Shown in pieces: positions 42,120 to 50,456 of a DNA stretch of 64,000 nucleotides; the first letter of the stretch is position 1, and every line of letters starts with the position of its first letter. The DNA is from an uncultured Clostridia bacterium. Its GTDB lineage: Bacteria; Bacillota; Clostridia; Oscillospirales; Acutalibacteraceae. Where the stretch lies: the NCBI GenBank assembly GCA_937898625.1, contig CALEJF010000008.1, forward strand, positions 12,989 to 76,988, in the 5' to 3' direction. The notes beneath the pieces are model-generated. The model made no database searches and was not told the DNA's origin. It saw only the letters and a list, made by a program, of their open reading frames with translations. Both the position numbers and the translations under genes were made by a program.

Positions 42120-43583
42120 ATGAAAAACTTAAAGAAACTTACTTTATTGCACTCAAATGATATGCATGGTGATTTCCTTGCTGAAAATGTTGACGAAAAC
42201 CTTGTTGGTGGCGTTTCAATGCTTTCCGGTTATGTTAATAAGGTAAGAAATGAAGAAATAAACACTCTTTATTGTATCGCAGGTGATATGTTCCGTGGTT
42301 CAGTTATTGACTCTGAATTTCAGGGTATTTCAACTATCGAAATTATGAATATGTTGGCTCCTGATGTTGTGACATTGGGTAATCACGAAACTGACTACGG
42401 TATTGCTCACTTGCTCTTTATCGAAAAATGTGCAAAGTTCCCGATTATCAATGCTAACTTACATATCAAGACAAATGGTGCAAGACTTTTCAAACCTCAT
42501 CAGATTATCGAAATTGACGGAATGAAGATTCTCTTTATAGGTATTCTTACTGAAGAGGTTCTTTCACAGACAAAAAATGATGGTATTATCGGTACTTTCG
42601 TTGATACTTATGAGGCAGCGGAAGAAGTAGGAAAAATCTGTAATGCATACAATGCAACTGACATCGACTTTACAGTTCTTCTTACACATATCGGCTTCGA
42701 GGAAGATAAAAAACTTGCTGCACAACTCGACCCTGCCTGGGGTGTTGATGTAATTGTTGGCGGACATTCGCATACATTTATTGATGAACCTGCTATTGTG
42801 AATAATGTTGTTATCGTTCAGGCAGGTACAGGAACAGACCAGATTGGTCGTTTTGACATTATGATTGATACAGATAACAACTGTATCGACAGTTATACTT
42901 GGAAGACAGTTCCGATTAACGAAGAACATTGTCCTCGTGATGAAGCCCTTGAAAAAACTCTTAAATTCTATAAATCAAAAACAGATGTAAAGTATAGCCG
43001 TCTTGTAACAAGATTAAAGAAACAGCTTACTCATCCTGAACGAACACAGGAAACAGCTCTTGGCGGTTTATTTTCAGACATTATGCGTGAGAGTTTGGGA
43101 CTTGACATTATGCTTTTAGGTTCAGGCAGTGTCCGCAGTACAGAGTTGGGACCGATTGTTCTTTTCTCTGACCTTTGCGAATGCTTCCCTTATGATGATG
43201 CTGCATATATGATTAAAGTTACAGGTGCACAGTTTAAGAGAATGATTAAGCATATGGTTCGTGACGGAGTTTGGGCTGGAGAGCATTGTGAATTCTATCA
43301 GTTGTCATCTGGTTTGAGAGTTACATATGACCGCGCTACTCATGAGTACACAAGATTCGATTTTAACGGTGAACCTATTGACGATAATAAGATTTATAAA
43401 GTTGGTCTTCAGCAGTTCCATTTTAATAATTTAGAAGATTTCTTCGCGATTTCACTTGATGAAGTATCCGAAAACGGAAAACCTGTTGTAATTTCAACAT
43501 CTTGCCGTGGTATTTTCGATGAATATCTTTCAAATCATCAGAATCTTGACCGTGAAATTACCGGCAGACTTGTGATTATATAA
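42120..43583 (+). CDS. Metallophosphatase/5'-nucleotidase family protein, paralogue 2
   Basis: This 487-residue protein is co-linear with the one at 39973 and very similar in the N-terminal two thirds (SNDMHGDF, AGDMFRGS, GNHETDYG, GGHSHTF all kept); the C-terminal domain is more diverged. It also lacks a signal peptide. ATG 42120 has AAGGTGA five bases upstream. The pair reflects a tandem duplication with pncC left between the copies. This copy uses codons ending in C more often, hinting at higher expression. It is the first gene of the long SPFH/TPM operon. Confidence 0.85.
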   Translation: MKNLKKLTLLHSNDMHGDFLAENVDENLVGGVSMLSGYVNKVRNEEINTLYCIAGDMFRGSVIDSEFQGISTIEIMNMLAPDVVTLGNHETDYGIAHLLFIEKCAKFPIINANLHIKTNGARLFKPHQIIEIDGMKILFIGILTEEVLSQTKNDGIIGTFVDTYEAAEEVGKICNAYNATDIDFTVLLTHIGFEEDKKLAAQLDPAWGVDVIVGGHSHTFIDEPAIVNNVVIVQAGTGTDQIGRFDIMIDTDNNCIDSYTWKTVPINEEHCPRDEALEKTLKFYKSKTDVKYSRLVTRLKKQLTHPERTQETALGGLFSDIMRESLGLDIMLLGSGSVRSTELGPIVLFSDLCECFPYDDAAYMIKVTGAQFKRMIKHMVRDGVWAGEHCEFYQLSSGLRVTYDRATHEYTRFDFNGEPIDDNKIYKVGLQQFHFNNLEDFFAISLDEVSENGKPVVISTSCRGIFDEYLSNHQNLDREITGRLVII

Positions 43584-43587
43584 GAAT

Positions 43588-43905
43588 ATGAAAAAAAGAA
43601 AACAATTCAGGAGTAATGGTGGATTTTTCATAGCTTTGGGATTTAATCTGATATTCAATCTTGAGTGGACAATTCCTGCATGGATATTATTAGCACTCCA
43701 TTTTGCACTTGATATCTCCCTTTGGTGGTTCATAGGTGCAATGATTATATGGGCTTCAATAATTGCACTTTATACAGCATTTTTATGTTGGGTTTCAAGA
43801 GCAAGTAATACTCCTGAAATCAAAAAGGAAAATAAAAATCCGTATTCTGCAAAAACAGTTATTCCTAAAAGAAAAACAGGAGGAAATAACAATGAGAATG
43901 TTTAA
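43588..43905 (+). CDS. Small two-pass membrane protein, unknown
   Basis: A 105-residue protein with a basic start (MKKRKQFRS) and two or three hydrophobic segments (about 12-22, 28-44 and 48-68), then a basic cytoplasmic tail (KKENKNPYSAKTVIPKRKTGG). I recognise no family. It begins four bases after the nucleotidase stop and its last 14 bases overlap the next gene, so it lies firmly within the operon. Confidence 0.65.
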   Translation: MKKRKQFRSNGGFFIALGFNLIFNLEWTIPAWILLALHFALDISLWWFIGAMIIWASIIALYTAFLCWVSRASNTPEIKKENKNPYSAKTVIPKRKTGGNNNENV

Positions 43906-44977
43906 AAAAGTCATTGCTGTTATTCTTTGCTTTGCATTTCTTATTTCTTTTGCTGCTTGTGGCGACAAAAACGGTGGAGAAACACCATCAACAACAGAAT
44001 CTACCACAGAAAAGAAACAGAATGATAAGGATGTTGCTAACAAAGAAAATGGTGACGGTGGCGACCTGCTTATAAGTTTTTATCCTGAACAAAATTCCAA
44101 AGAATATCAGGAATTAACGGGTGAAATCAAACTAATAGAAACAAGTTATTTTTATGGAGCTGATGCTCCATCATTTAGATTTGTTGCACCAAGAGATGGC
44201 GTTAAGGTAAAACTTGAAGTTATTAGATGGTCTGATTTAGTTAATGATTTTGAACCTTATGATAAGGATTTTGAAATCACTACAGAAAAGGACAAAATAT
44301 ACGAGTTTATGTGCTATCGTGCAGAAACTATTCCTGAGTATCGACTTGTTGCTGAATATAACGGCAAGAAAGCCGAATACTATATGGTTATGGACGGTTT
44401 TGGCATTGTGAATGAGTTGCAAATGGTAGCAGAGGAAGGTGCTCCTGAGAAAATAACCGAGGATTCAGCGTTCTATAAACTTTGCGTTGCTCGTGCTGTT
44501 TCAGATGTTTTCTACAACGACAGACTCATCAAGGATGTTCCTGAAGTTGTTTACGAAACTATGGCATATGCAGTTACTCTCAACCAGTTTGAAGTTGAAG
44601 GTGAAGATTATGTCAATATGATTGGTCTTACCCAGTGGGAAGCAGATGCTTATCTTAATGCTATGTATCCTTCATTTAAAGGTAAAGCGCCTGAACTTCC
44701 GGAAGACAGTAGCTTTGTGGCTGCTCACTTCAGCACCGGAAAAAAATACCTTGTAATGCCACATGCTTTTGAAAAATTCTGCACCACTGAATTTTATGGT
44801 GTTGAAGAAAATGATGACGGAACTTATTCCGTTAAAATTCGTGTTGACGATTATAGAGCTCCCGGAGTTGAGTTTGAAAGACAAAGAGGCATTGCTGTAA
44901 TCGTAAAACCTGATGCAAATAATCCGTTTGGCTATGTAATCACAGATGTTGTTGATTGCGAATTGCCTAAGGGATAA
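43892..44977 (+). CDS. Lipoprotein, unknown function
   Basis: This 361-residue protein has a lipoprotein signal peptide (MRMFKKVIAVILCFAF, lipobox SFAAC at about 17-21) and a Thr/Ser/Lys linker to residue 50. The mature part shows beta-rich sequence (ETSYFYGADAPSFRFVAPRD) and a later helical-looking region (FYKLCVARAVSDVFYNDRLI). I see no enzyme motif. ATG 43892 has AGGAGG upstream. It is the second lipoprotein of the predicted regulon, besides the one at 37487, but they are not obviously related beyond the leader. Confidence 0.75.
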   Translation: MRMFKKVIAVILCFAFLISFAACGDKNGGETPSTTESTTEKKQNDKDVANKENGDGGDLLISFYPEQNSKEYQELTGEIKLIETSYFYGADAPSFRFVAPRDGVKVKLEVIRWSDLVNDFEPYDKDFEITTEKDKIYEFMCYRAETIPEYRLVAEYNGKKAEYYMVMDGFGIVNELQMVAEEGAPEKITEDSAFYKLCVARAVSDVFYNDRLIKDVPEVVYETMAYAVTLNQFEVEGEDYVNMIGLTQWEADAYLNAMYPSFKGKAPELPEDSSFVAAHFSTGKKYLVMPHAFEKFCTTEFYGVEENDDGTYSVKIRVDDYRAPGVEFERQRGIAVIVKPDANNPFGYVITDVVDCELPKG

Positions 44978-45017
44978 AAATATATTAATTAACTATTTTC
45001 TGAAAGGGGAAATAAAT

Positions 45018-46427
45018 ATGGGACTTATTAAAGCTGGTGTGGGTGCACTTGGCGGAGTTCTTGCCGACCAATGGAAAGAGTTTTTCTATTGCGACTCAAT
45101 TGACAATGATGTTCTTCTTGTAAAAGGACAGAAACGTGTCGGTGGACGCTCTTCAAACACAAAAGGACACGACAATGTTATCTCAAACGGTTCAGGTATC
45201 GCTGTTGCTGACGGACAGTGTATGCTTATCGTTGAACAGGGTAAAGTTGTTGAGTTCTGTGCAGAACCGGGCGAGTTCACTTATGACACATCAACAGAGC
45301 CAAGTATCTTTACAGGAAAACTTGGTGACTCAATCAAGGAAACATTTAAAACAGTAGGTAAGCGTTTTGCTTTCGGTGGTGACACCGGTAAAGACCAGAG
45401 AGTTTACTACATCAACACAAAGGAAATTATTGACAACAAGTTCGGTACTCCGAATCCATTTATGTTTGATGTTGTTTACAACAGGAATCGTCGTACAGTT
45501 GATGTAAGATGTAGTGGTGTTTATTCTTACATAATTACTGACCCGCTTCTTTTCTATACAAAGATTGGTGGCAATGTTCCTGACGAATACAGAAAAGAAA
45601 CTATTGACAATCAGCTTAAAACAGAATTCATTTCTGCTTTACAGCCTGCATTTGGAATGCTTTCTGAATTAGAGCTTCGTCCGGCACAGATTCCTGCACA
45701 TACTGTTGAGCTTAAAGATGCTCTTAATAAAGCACTTAAAGTTGAGTGGACAGAACGTAGGGGTATTTCTGTTGAATCTATCGCTCTTAATCCGATTACT
45801 CTTTCTGATGAAGACCGTGCAAAGATTAAGGCCATGGAAGACCGTGCTGAAACAGGCTCTGACCCGTTTATGATGGCAGGTGCGATGGCAGAATCAAACC
45901 TGGCTGCTGCTAATAACCCTAACGGTGCTATGGCAGGCTTTATGGGTATGGGCATGGCAATGAATAGTATGGGTGGCGGAGGAGCTTTCAACGCTGCTCA
46001 GCAATTCTACAATATGGGCGTAGCACAACAGCAGATGAATCAGCCTGCACAGGCTCCTGCTCCTGCACAAGGTGGTTGGCAGTGCTCATGCGGTAATACA
46101 GTAACAGGTAACTTCTGTCCTAATTGTGGTGGCAAGAAACCTGCTCCACAGCCTGCAGAGGGTTCATGGACTTGTGCTTGCGGTAATACTGTAACAGGTA
46201 AATTCTGTACTAATTGTGGTGCACAGAAGCCTGCGGAAGAAGGCTGGTCTTGTTCATGTGGTGCAGTAAACAAAGGTAAATTCTGTCAGAATTGCGGAGC
46301 ACCAAAACCTGCAGGTGCACCTCTTTATCAGTGTGATAAATGCGGATGGAAACCTGAAGACCCGAATAACGTGCCAAGATTCTGTCCAGAATGTGGCGAC
46401 GTATTTGATACTAACGATGTTAAATAA
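45018..46427 (+). CDS. SPFH-domain protein with four C-terminal zinc ribbons (YdjI-like)
   Basis: This is a flotillin-superfamily protein like Bacillus YdjI and the so-called virion core proteins. Residues 1-300 form the SPFH region (WKEFFYCDSIDNDVLLVKG; YIITDPLLFYTKIGG), followed by an Ala/Gly/Met-rich linker (GFMGMGMAMNSMGGGG). Four zinc ribbons follow: three with a C-x-C then C-x2-C pattern (CSCGNTVTGNFCPNCG type) and a last C-x2-C/C-x2-C one (CDKCGW, CPECGD). There is no membrane segment. YdjI works with YdjG, YdjH and PspA at stressed membranes; the first two have counterparts here at 47979 and 49079, but PspA does not. ATG 45018 follows AAAGGGG. Confidence 0.85.
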   Translation: MGLIKAGVGALGGVLADQWKEFFYCDSIDNDVLLVKGQKRVGGRSSNTKGHDNVISNGSGIAVADGQCMLIVEQGKVVEFCAEPGEFTYDTSTEPSIFTGKLGDSIKETFKTVGKRFAFGGDTGKDQRVYYINTKEIIDNKFGTPNPFMFDVVYNRNRRTVDVRCSGVYSYIITDPLLFYTKIGGNVPDEYRKETIDNQLKTEFISALQPAFGMLSELELRPAQIPAHTVELKDALNKALKVEWTERRGISVESIALNPITLSDEDRAKIKAMEDRAETGSDPFMMAGAMAESNLAAANNPNGAMAGFMGMGMAMNSMGGGGAFNAAQQFYNMGVAQQQMNQPAQAPAPAQGGWQCSCGNTVTGNFCPNCGGKKPAPQPAEGSWTCACGNTVTGKFCTNCGAQKPAEEGWSCSCGAVNKGKFCQNCGAPKPAGAPLYQCDKCGWKPEDPNNVPRFCPECGDVFDTNDVK

Positions 46428-46463
46428 TTAAAATTATATTATTAAATAAAGGAGAAAACTATT

Positions 46464-47435
46464 ATGGGACTTTTTGATAAGAAATTTTGTGACATTTGTG
46501 GAGAAAAAATTGGTCTTTTAGGCAACAGAAAACTTGAAGACGGTAATCTTTGTAAAGATTGTGCAAAGAAGCTTTCACCTTTCTTCGATGAAAGAAGACA
46601 TTCTACTGTTGACCAGATTAAACAGCAACTTGCTTACAGAGAAGAAAATAAAAATGTTCTTGCAGGTTTTAGTGCAACAAGAACTTTTGGTGAAGACAAA
46701 AAAATCTATCTTGACCAGAGAAACGGTACATTTGTTGTATCTCGTTTAACACCAGGTAACTGGAGTGAAGAAAACCCTGACGTTATTCAGCTTTCACAGA
46801 TTAGTTCTTTGAGCCTTGATGTTGATGAAGACAAAGATGAAATCTATACAACAGGTAAAGATGGTCAGAGAGTAAGCTATACTCCACCAAGATATAAGTA
46901 TTACTACAACTTCGACCTTAAGTTTATCGTAAATCATCCTTATTTTGATGATTTCACAGTAAGACTTAATAACTTCCGTGTTGAAGGTATGGGTACAATG
47001 GAATACAACCGTTTCCAGCAGATGGCAATGGAAATTATCAACACTCTCACACCTGGTCAGGCAATGCCTAACATGGGTATGAATATGGGCATGAACAACG
47101 GTATGCCAATGAACAACGGCTATGCTCCTGCTAATGGTTTTAACCAGCCAATGAACAATGGCTATGCTCCTGCTAATGGTTTTAATCAGCCAATGAACAA
47201 CGGATACAACCAGCCAATGAATCAGGGTTATAATCAGCCAATGAACAACGGCTATGCTCCTGCAAATGGATATAACCAGCCAATGAACAATGGCTACAAT
47301 CAGCCAATGAATCAGGGTTATAATCAGCAGCCTGCATACGGTCAGCAAGCACCGGCACAGGGAATGAATTGCCCATATTGTGGAGCACCTGTAACAGGTG
47401 GATTCTGTGGTGCTTGTGGTGCAAAAATTCAGTAA
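46464..47435 (+). CDS. DUF4428-type protein with Asn/Pro-rich repeats and zinc ribbon
   Basis: An N-terminal treble-clef-like zinc site (CDICGEK near residue 9 and CKDCAKK near 31, the DUF4428 type) is followed by a beta-rich domain of about 150 residues (KIYLDQRNGTFVVSRLTPGN). A low-complexity stretch (about 205-300) has tandem NGYAPANGFNQPMN and NGYNQPMNQG units, and a C-terminal ribbon (CPYCGAPVTGGFCGACGAK) ends the protein. The zinc ribbon resembles those of the upstream SPFH protein, and both probably belong to one complex. It lies 36 bases downstream of it. Function unknown. Confidence 0.8.
   Translation: MGLFDKKFCDICGEKIGLLGNRKLEDGNLCKDCAKKLSPFFDERRHSTVDQIKQQLAYREENKNVLAGFSATRTFGEDKKIYLDQRNGTFVVSRLTPGNWSEENPDVIQLSQISSLSLDVDEDKDEIYTTGKDGQRVSYTPPRYKYYYNFDLKFIVNHPYFDDFTVRLNNFRVEGMGTMEYNRFQQMAMEIINTLTPGQAMPNMGMNMGMNNGMPMNNGYAPANGFNQPMNNGYAPANGFNQPMNNGYNQPMNQGYNQPMNNGYAPANGYNQPMNNGYNQPMNQGYNQQPAYGQQAPAQGMNCPYCGAPVTGGFCGACGAKIQ
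47100..47335 (+). repeat. Tandem coding repeat, NGYAPANGFNQPMN units
   Basis: Several near-identical units of 24-42 bases encode NGYAPANG(F/Y)NQPMN and NGYNQPMNQGYNQPMN inside the DUF4428-type protein. The bases differ mainly at third positions, so the repeats are kept at protein level. They may be length-variable between strains. Confidence 0.8.
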
Positions 47436-47453
47436 TTCTACATAAACAGTAAA

Positions 47454-47960
47454 ATGAAAACAGCAGTTATTGCAATTCTCATAGGAGCAATTTTAATTGC
47501 GGGTATTGTTGGTGTGTGGTATTACAAAACAAAATTTTATGTTCCTGATAAAGATGGTATGGTTCGTGACATGAGCGATACCATCACATCCTGCTCATAT
47601 TCCACAGGTGGAGGTATGGAGGGTGGCTCTGAAAGACTTTCCATCAGCATAAATGAAAAGGGTGAAGTGTGGTTCAGTTATTATAACTTGCCCTATAACG
47701 GTGCTGAAGAAGAAAAAATAAGTCACCCGGTACCTCAGGAAGCAATAGAAGAAATTCGCAAACTTTGTAGTGAACGAGGAGTTCTCTCTTGGGGTGAATT
47801 ACCTTATAGTGAAATGCAACTACTTGACGCACCTATAACAACAATATCTTTTTCCTATGGAGATTATGAATTCTATTCGGTAAGTTCAGACCGTGATTTA
47901 CCTAAAAAAGGTCAAGGTTTTTTTACCGAAATCTATACAATTATGGAGAAATATAAATAA
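47454..47960 (+). CDS. Membrane-anchored protein, unknown
   Basis: A 168-residue bitopic protein: one N-terminal membrane segment (5-25), then an extracytoplasmic alpha/beta domain with SCSYSTGGGMEGGSERLSIS and EEIRKLCSERGVLSWGELP. I see no catalytic motif and cannot assign a family. It starts 18 bases after the DUF4428-type gene and is followed after 18 bases by the YdjG-like gene. No clear Shine-Dalgarno precedes the ATG, so it may depend on coupled translation. Confidence 0.7.
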   Translation: MKTAVIAILIGAILIAGIVGVWYYKTKFYVPDKDGMVRDMSDTITSCSYSTGGGMEGGSERLSISINEKGEVWFSYYNLPYNGAEEEKISHPVPQEAIEEIRKLCSERGVLSWGELPYSEMQLLDAPITTISFSYGDYEFYSVSSDRDLPKKGQGFFTEIYTIMEKYK

Positions 47961-47978
47961 ACAAGGAGTTGATTAACC

Positions 47979-49064
47979 TTGTCAACACTTTTAGAACAAA
48001 AATGTCCTTGCTGTGGTGGTGCAGTTGAGTTTGATGTTGGCGTCCAGAAGCTTAAATGTCCTTTCTGCGATACTGAATTCGATATTACTGCTATGCCACA
48101 GGAAGAAACAAACACAGTTGAGCCAATTAACTGGAATTCACAAGGTACACAATGGGGTGCCGGTGAAACAGACGGTATGAGCGTTTATGCTTGTAAATCT
48201 TGTGGTGGTGAAATCGTTGCAGATGCAGCAACAGGTGCTACAAGCTGTCCGTATTGTGGTAATCAGGTTGTTATGAAAGGACAGTTTTCAGGTGCATATC
48301 GTCCTGATTTGATTATTCCTTTCAAACTTGATAAAAAAGCAGCAAAAGAAGCATTCAAAAAGCATCTTTCAGGCAAAAAATTCGTGCCTAAAGGTTTCTT
48401 TGATGATAACAAACTTGAAGAAATCAAAGGTATTTATGTACCACATTGGCTTTTCTCTTGTGACGCTTATGCACAGATGACCTTCTTAGGTGAAAAGAAA
48501 ACAACCTGGTCTGATAGTAATTATCATTACACTAAAACAGATACTTATGACGTTTACAGAGAAGGTAGCGTTTCTTTTGATAATGTTCCTGTTGATGCAT
48601 CACAGAAAATTGATGATAAACTTATGGAATCAATTGAGCCGTTCAATCTTTCTCAGGCAGTAGATTTCAATACAGCATATCTTGCAGGCTATGTTGCAGA
48701 TAAATTTGATGTTGATGTCAATGACTGTATGGGCAGAGCAAATCAAAGAATCGGTCAGTCTGTACTTGATTCATTCAAGCATGAAACAGTAAAAGGCTAT
48801 GATGATGTTGGTGGCGAAAGGGTAAATGCCCTGAATGTTACAAACGGCTTCTATAAGTATGCTCTTCTTCCTGTATGGCTTGTTAATACAAAATGGAATG
48901 GACAGACATATACATATGCAATGAACGGTCAGACAGGCAAATTTGTAGGTAATATTCCGACAGATGAAAATAAGGTTAAGAGAATCGGTGGTCTTTGTGG
49001 TGCCGGTGCAGGTCTCTTGCTTTATGGAATTGCTTGGCTTATTGAATTGTTAGGTTGGTTGTAA
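47979..49064 (+). CDS. Zinc-ribbon membrane protein, YdjG-like
   Basis: Two N-terminal zinc ribbons (CPCCGG..CPFCD near residues 9-30 and CKSCGG..CPYCGN near 68-92) are followed by a beta-rich region (IIPFKLDKKAAKEAFKKHL; IYVPHWLFSCDAYAQMTFLG) and one C-terminal hydrophobic segment (about 340-360). This architecture matches Bacillus YdjG, a partner of YdjH, YdjI and PspA in the membrane-stress complex. The TTG start has AAGGAG upstream. The TPM-domain gene follows at once, with the ribosome site overlapping the stop. Confidence 0.83.
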   Translation: MSTLLEQKCPCCGGAVEFDVGVQKLKCPFCDTEFDITAMPQEETNTVEPINWNSQGTQWGAGETDGMSVYACKSCGGEIVADAATGATSCPYCGNQVVMKGQFSGAYRPDLIIPFKLDKKAAKEAFKKHLSGKKFVPKGFFDDNKLEEIKGIYVPHWLFSCDAYAQMTFLGEKKTTWSDSNYHYTKTDTYDVYREGSVSFDNVPVDASQKIDDKLMESIEPFNLSQAVDFNTAYLAGYVADKFDVDVNDCMGRANQRIGQSVLDSFKHETVKGYDDVGGERVNALNVTNGFYKYALLPVWLVNTKWNGQTYTYAMNGQTGKFVGNIPTDENKVKRIGGLCGAGAGLLLYGIAWLIELLGWL

Positions 49065-49078
49065 GGAGGTGCAGAATT

Positions 49079-50344
49079 ATGAAGAAAATAATTGCTATTG
49101 TTATTACATTGGTTCTTTGTCTTTCTTGTGTAGTATCTGCATCAGCGGCAACAAACACTTATGTTCATAATCCTGATGGCATACTTACAAACAGTGAAGC
49201 AGATGAACTTTCAAATTATGCAAGAATGATTGAGCGTACATACGGATACACTTTCATTTTCTGTCTTATTGAAGATGGCAGTGTTACTGATACGACTGAA
49301 TACAGTGAAGAAGCTTACTATTCATATACTGACTCAAAGAATTGCTATGTTTTCACACATAATACTGAAACAGGTAAATGCGGTACATTCTCTGTGGGTG
49401 CCGGTGAAATCTTTGATGGTACTTATGGTGATGCTTTGTTTGAGGCATATAACAGTAATGAATCATATTATGGTGGTATTGAAGCATTCTTTGCAGCAGG
49501 TGAAATGGTTGCTGAAGAAAACCCCATATCATCTTATGTTCCACAGAATAAACCAGCAGATGATTCATCAGATAGTGGTGACACAATCGGTGCAAATGAA
49601 GAAACAGAGCCTACTACTGAATTCCAGAGAGTAGAACGCACTCTTCCACTTCTTGTTGACAATGCAGATTTGATTTCGGCAGATGAAGAATCAACTCTTT
49701 TAGCACGACTTGAAGCATTTACTGAAAAGCACGAAATGGAAATTGCTGTTGTAACCGTTTCTGACCTTGAAGGAAAAACTGTAGAAGAATATGGTGATGA
49801 TTTCTACGACTATAATGGTTATGGATACGGTGAAGATGATGACGGATTACTCCTTCTCATTTATGAACCGGGTGATGGTGGCGAAAGAGAGGCATATATT
49901 TCAACTCATGCCGATGGTGCATATGAGTTCTATGATGCCATCAGAGAAGATATGATGCTTTCAATGAGAGATTCTCTTGTGGCAGGTGACTATGCTGCTG
50001 CATTCAACATTTTTGTTGATAAAGCAGAAGAAACAATGAAACCAAATGTAAGTCCTATTTGGTTGTTTGTGTTTGTGCTCGTTGGTGCTGTAGTCGGCTT
50101 GTTAATCACAACAGGTATGGCATCAAAGAACTATTCAGTTCATGCTCATGATGATGCAAATCTCTATTCAAGAGCAGGTAGTCTTACACTTATGGACTAC
50201 TATGATAACTTTATGAATACTCATACTCAAAAAGTGCCTAAAGCAAAGGATAATGATTCCGACAGTGGCGGTAGTAGAACACGAAGCTCTACTCACACAA
50301 GTTCTTCAGGCAGAAGTCATGGCGGAACAAGTATGAAATTCTAA
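49079..50344 (+). CDS. TPM-domain membrane protein, YdjH-like, with two tandem TPM domains
   Basis: A signal peptide (residues 1-24, ending SASA) leads into a first TPM-like domain (about 27-150, YVHNPDGILTNSEADEL) and a second (about 188-325, LPLLVDNADLISADEESTLL; AYISTHADGAYEFYD). One membrane segment (about 333-352) and a Ser/Arg-rich tail ending GGTSMKF complete the 421 residues. TPM domains are found in YdjH and in photosystem II repair factors. The second copy looks closer to the family consensus. AAGGAGGTG gives a very strong ribosome site. It is the last gene of the operon. Confidence 0.85.
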   Translation: MKKIIAIVITLVLCLSCVVSASAATNTYVHNPDGILTNSEADELSNYARMIERTYGYTFIFCLIEDGSVTDTTEYSEEAYYSYTDSKNCYVFTHNTETGKCGTFSVGAGEIFDGTYGDALFEAYNSNESYYGGIEAFFAAGEMVAEENPISSYVPQNKPADDSSDSGDTIGANEETEPTTEFQRVERTLPLLVDNADLISADEESTLLARLEAFTEKHEMEIAVVTVSDLEGKTVEEYGDDFYDYNGYGYGEDDDGLLLLIYEPGDGGEREAYISTHADGAYEFYDAIREDMMLSMRDSLVAGDYAAAFNIFVDKAEETMKPNVSPIWLFVFVLVGAVVGLLITTGMASKNYSVHAHDDANLYSRAGSLTLMDYYDNFMNTHTQKVPKAKDNDSDSGGSRTRSSTHTSSSGRSHGGTSMKF

Positions 50345-50354
50345 ATTCAAAACT

Positions 50355-50390
50355 AAACGGTTAATCGACCAAAACGGTTAACCGTTTATA
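50355..50390 (+). terminator. Terminator of the SPFH/TPM operon with perfect palindrome
   Basis: The 16-base perfect palindrome AAACGGTTAACCGTTT (50372-50387) is preceded by a copy of its left half (AAACGGTTAA at 50355-50364), so two alternative hairpins are possible. A TATATTTTG stretch follows. It probably ends the operon and insulates the signalling genes. Confidence 0.65.
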
Positions 50391-50456
50391 TTTTGTAGAT
50401 TTTTTTATTATTTTATGGTATATTAAATACGAAACTGATGAAAGGAGAATAAAACA

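Noticed and set aside
43763..43891. Longer start for the lipoprotein at 43892
   Set aside because: The extra 43 residues are an out-of-frame reading of the preceding membrane protein. The lipoprotein signal peptide and AGGAGG site both point to 43892.
47100..47348. Opposite-strand open frame across the Asn/Pro repeats and other long antisense frames inside the repeat gene (for example 55853-56074 and 56771-56956)
   Set aside because: They are by-products of repetitive codon use in the sense genes, with no ribosome sites or family resemblance.
50372..50387. Perfect palindrome AAACGGTTAACCGTTT as a seventh regulatory site for the signalling genes
   Set aside because: It is unrelated to TTGCACTAAAGTACAA, sits right after the operon end and runs into a T-rich stretch, so a terminator is the simpler reading. 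Operator function cannot be excluded.
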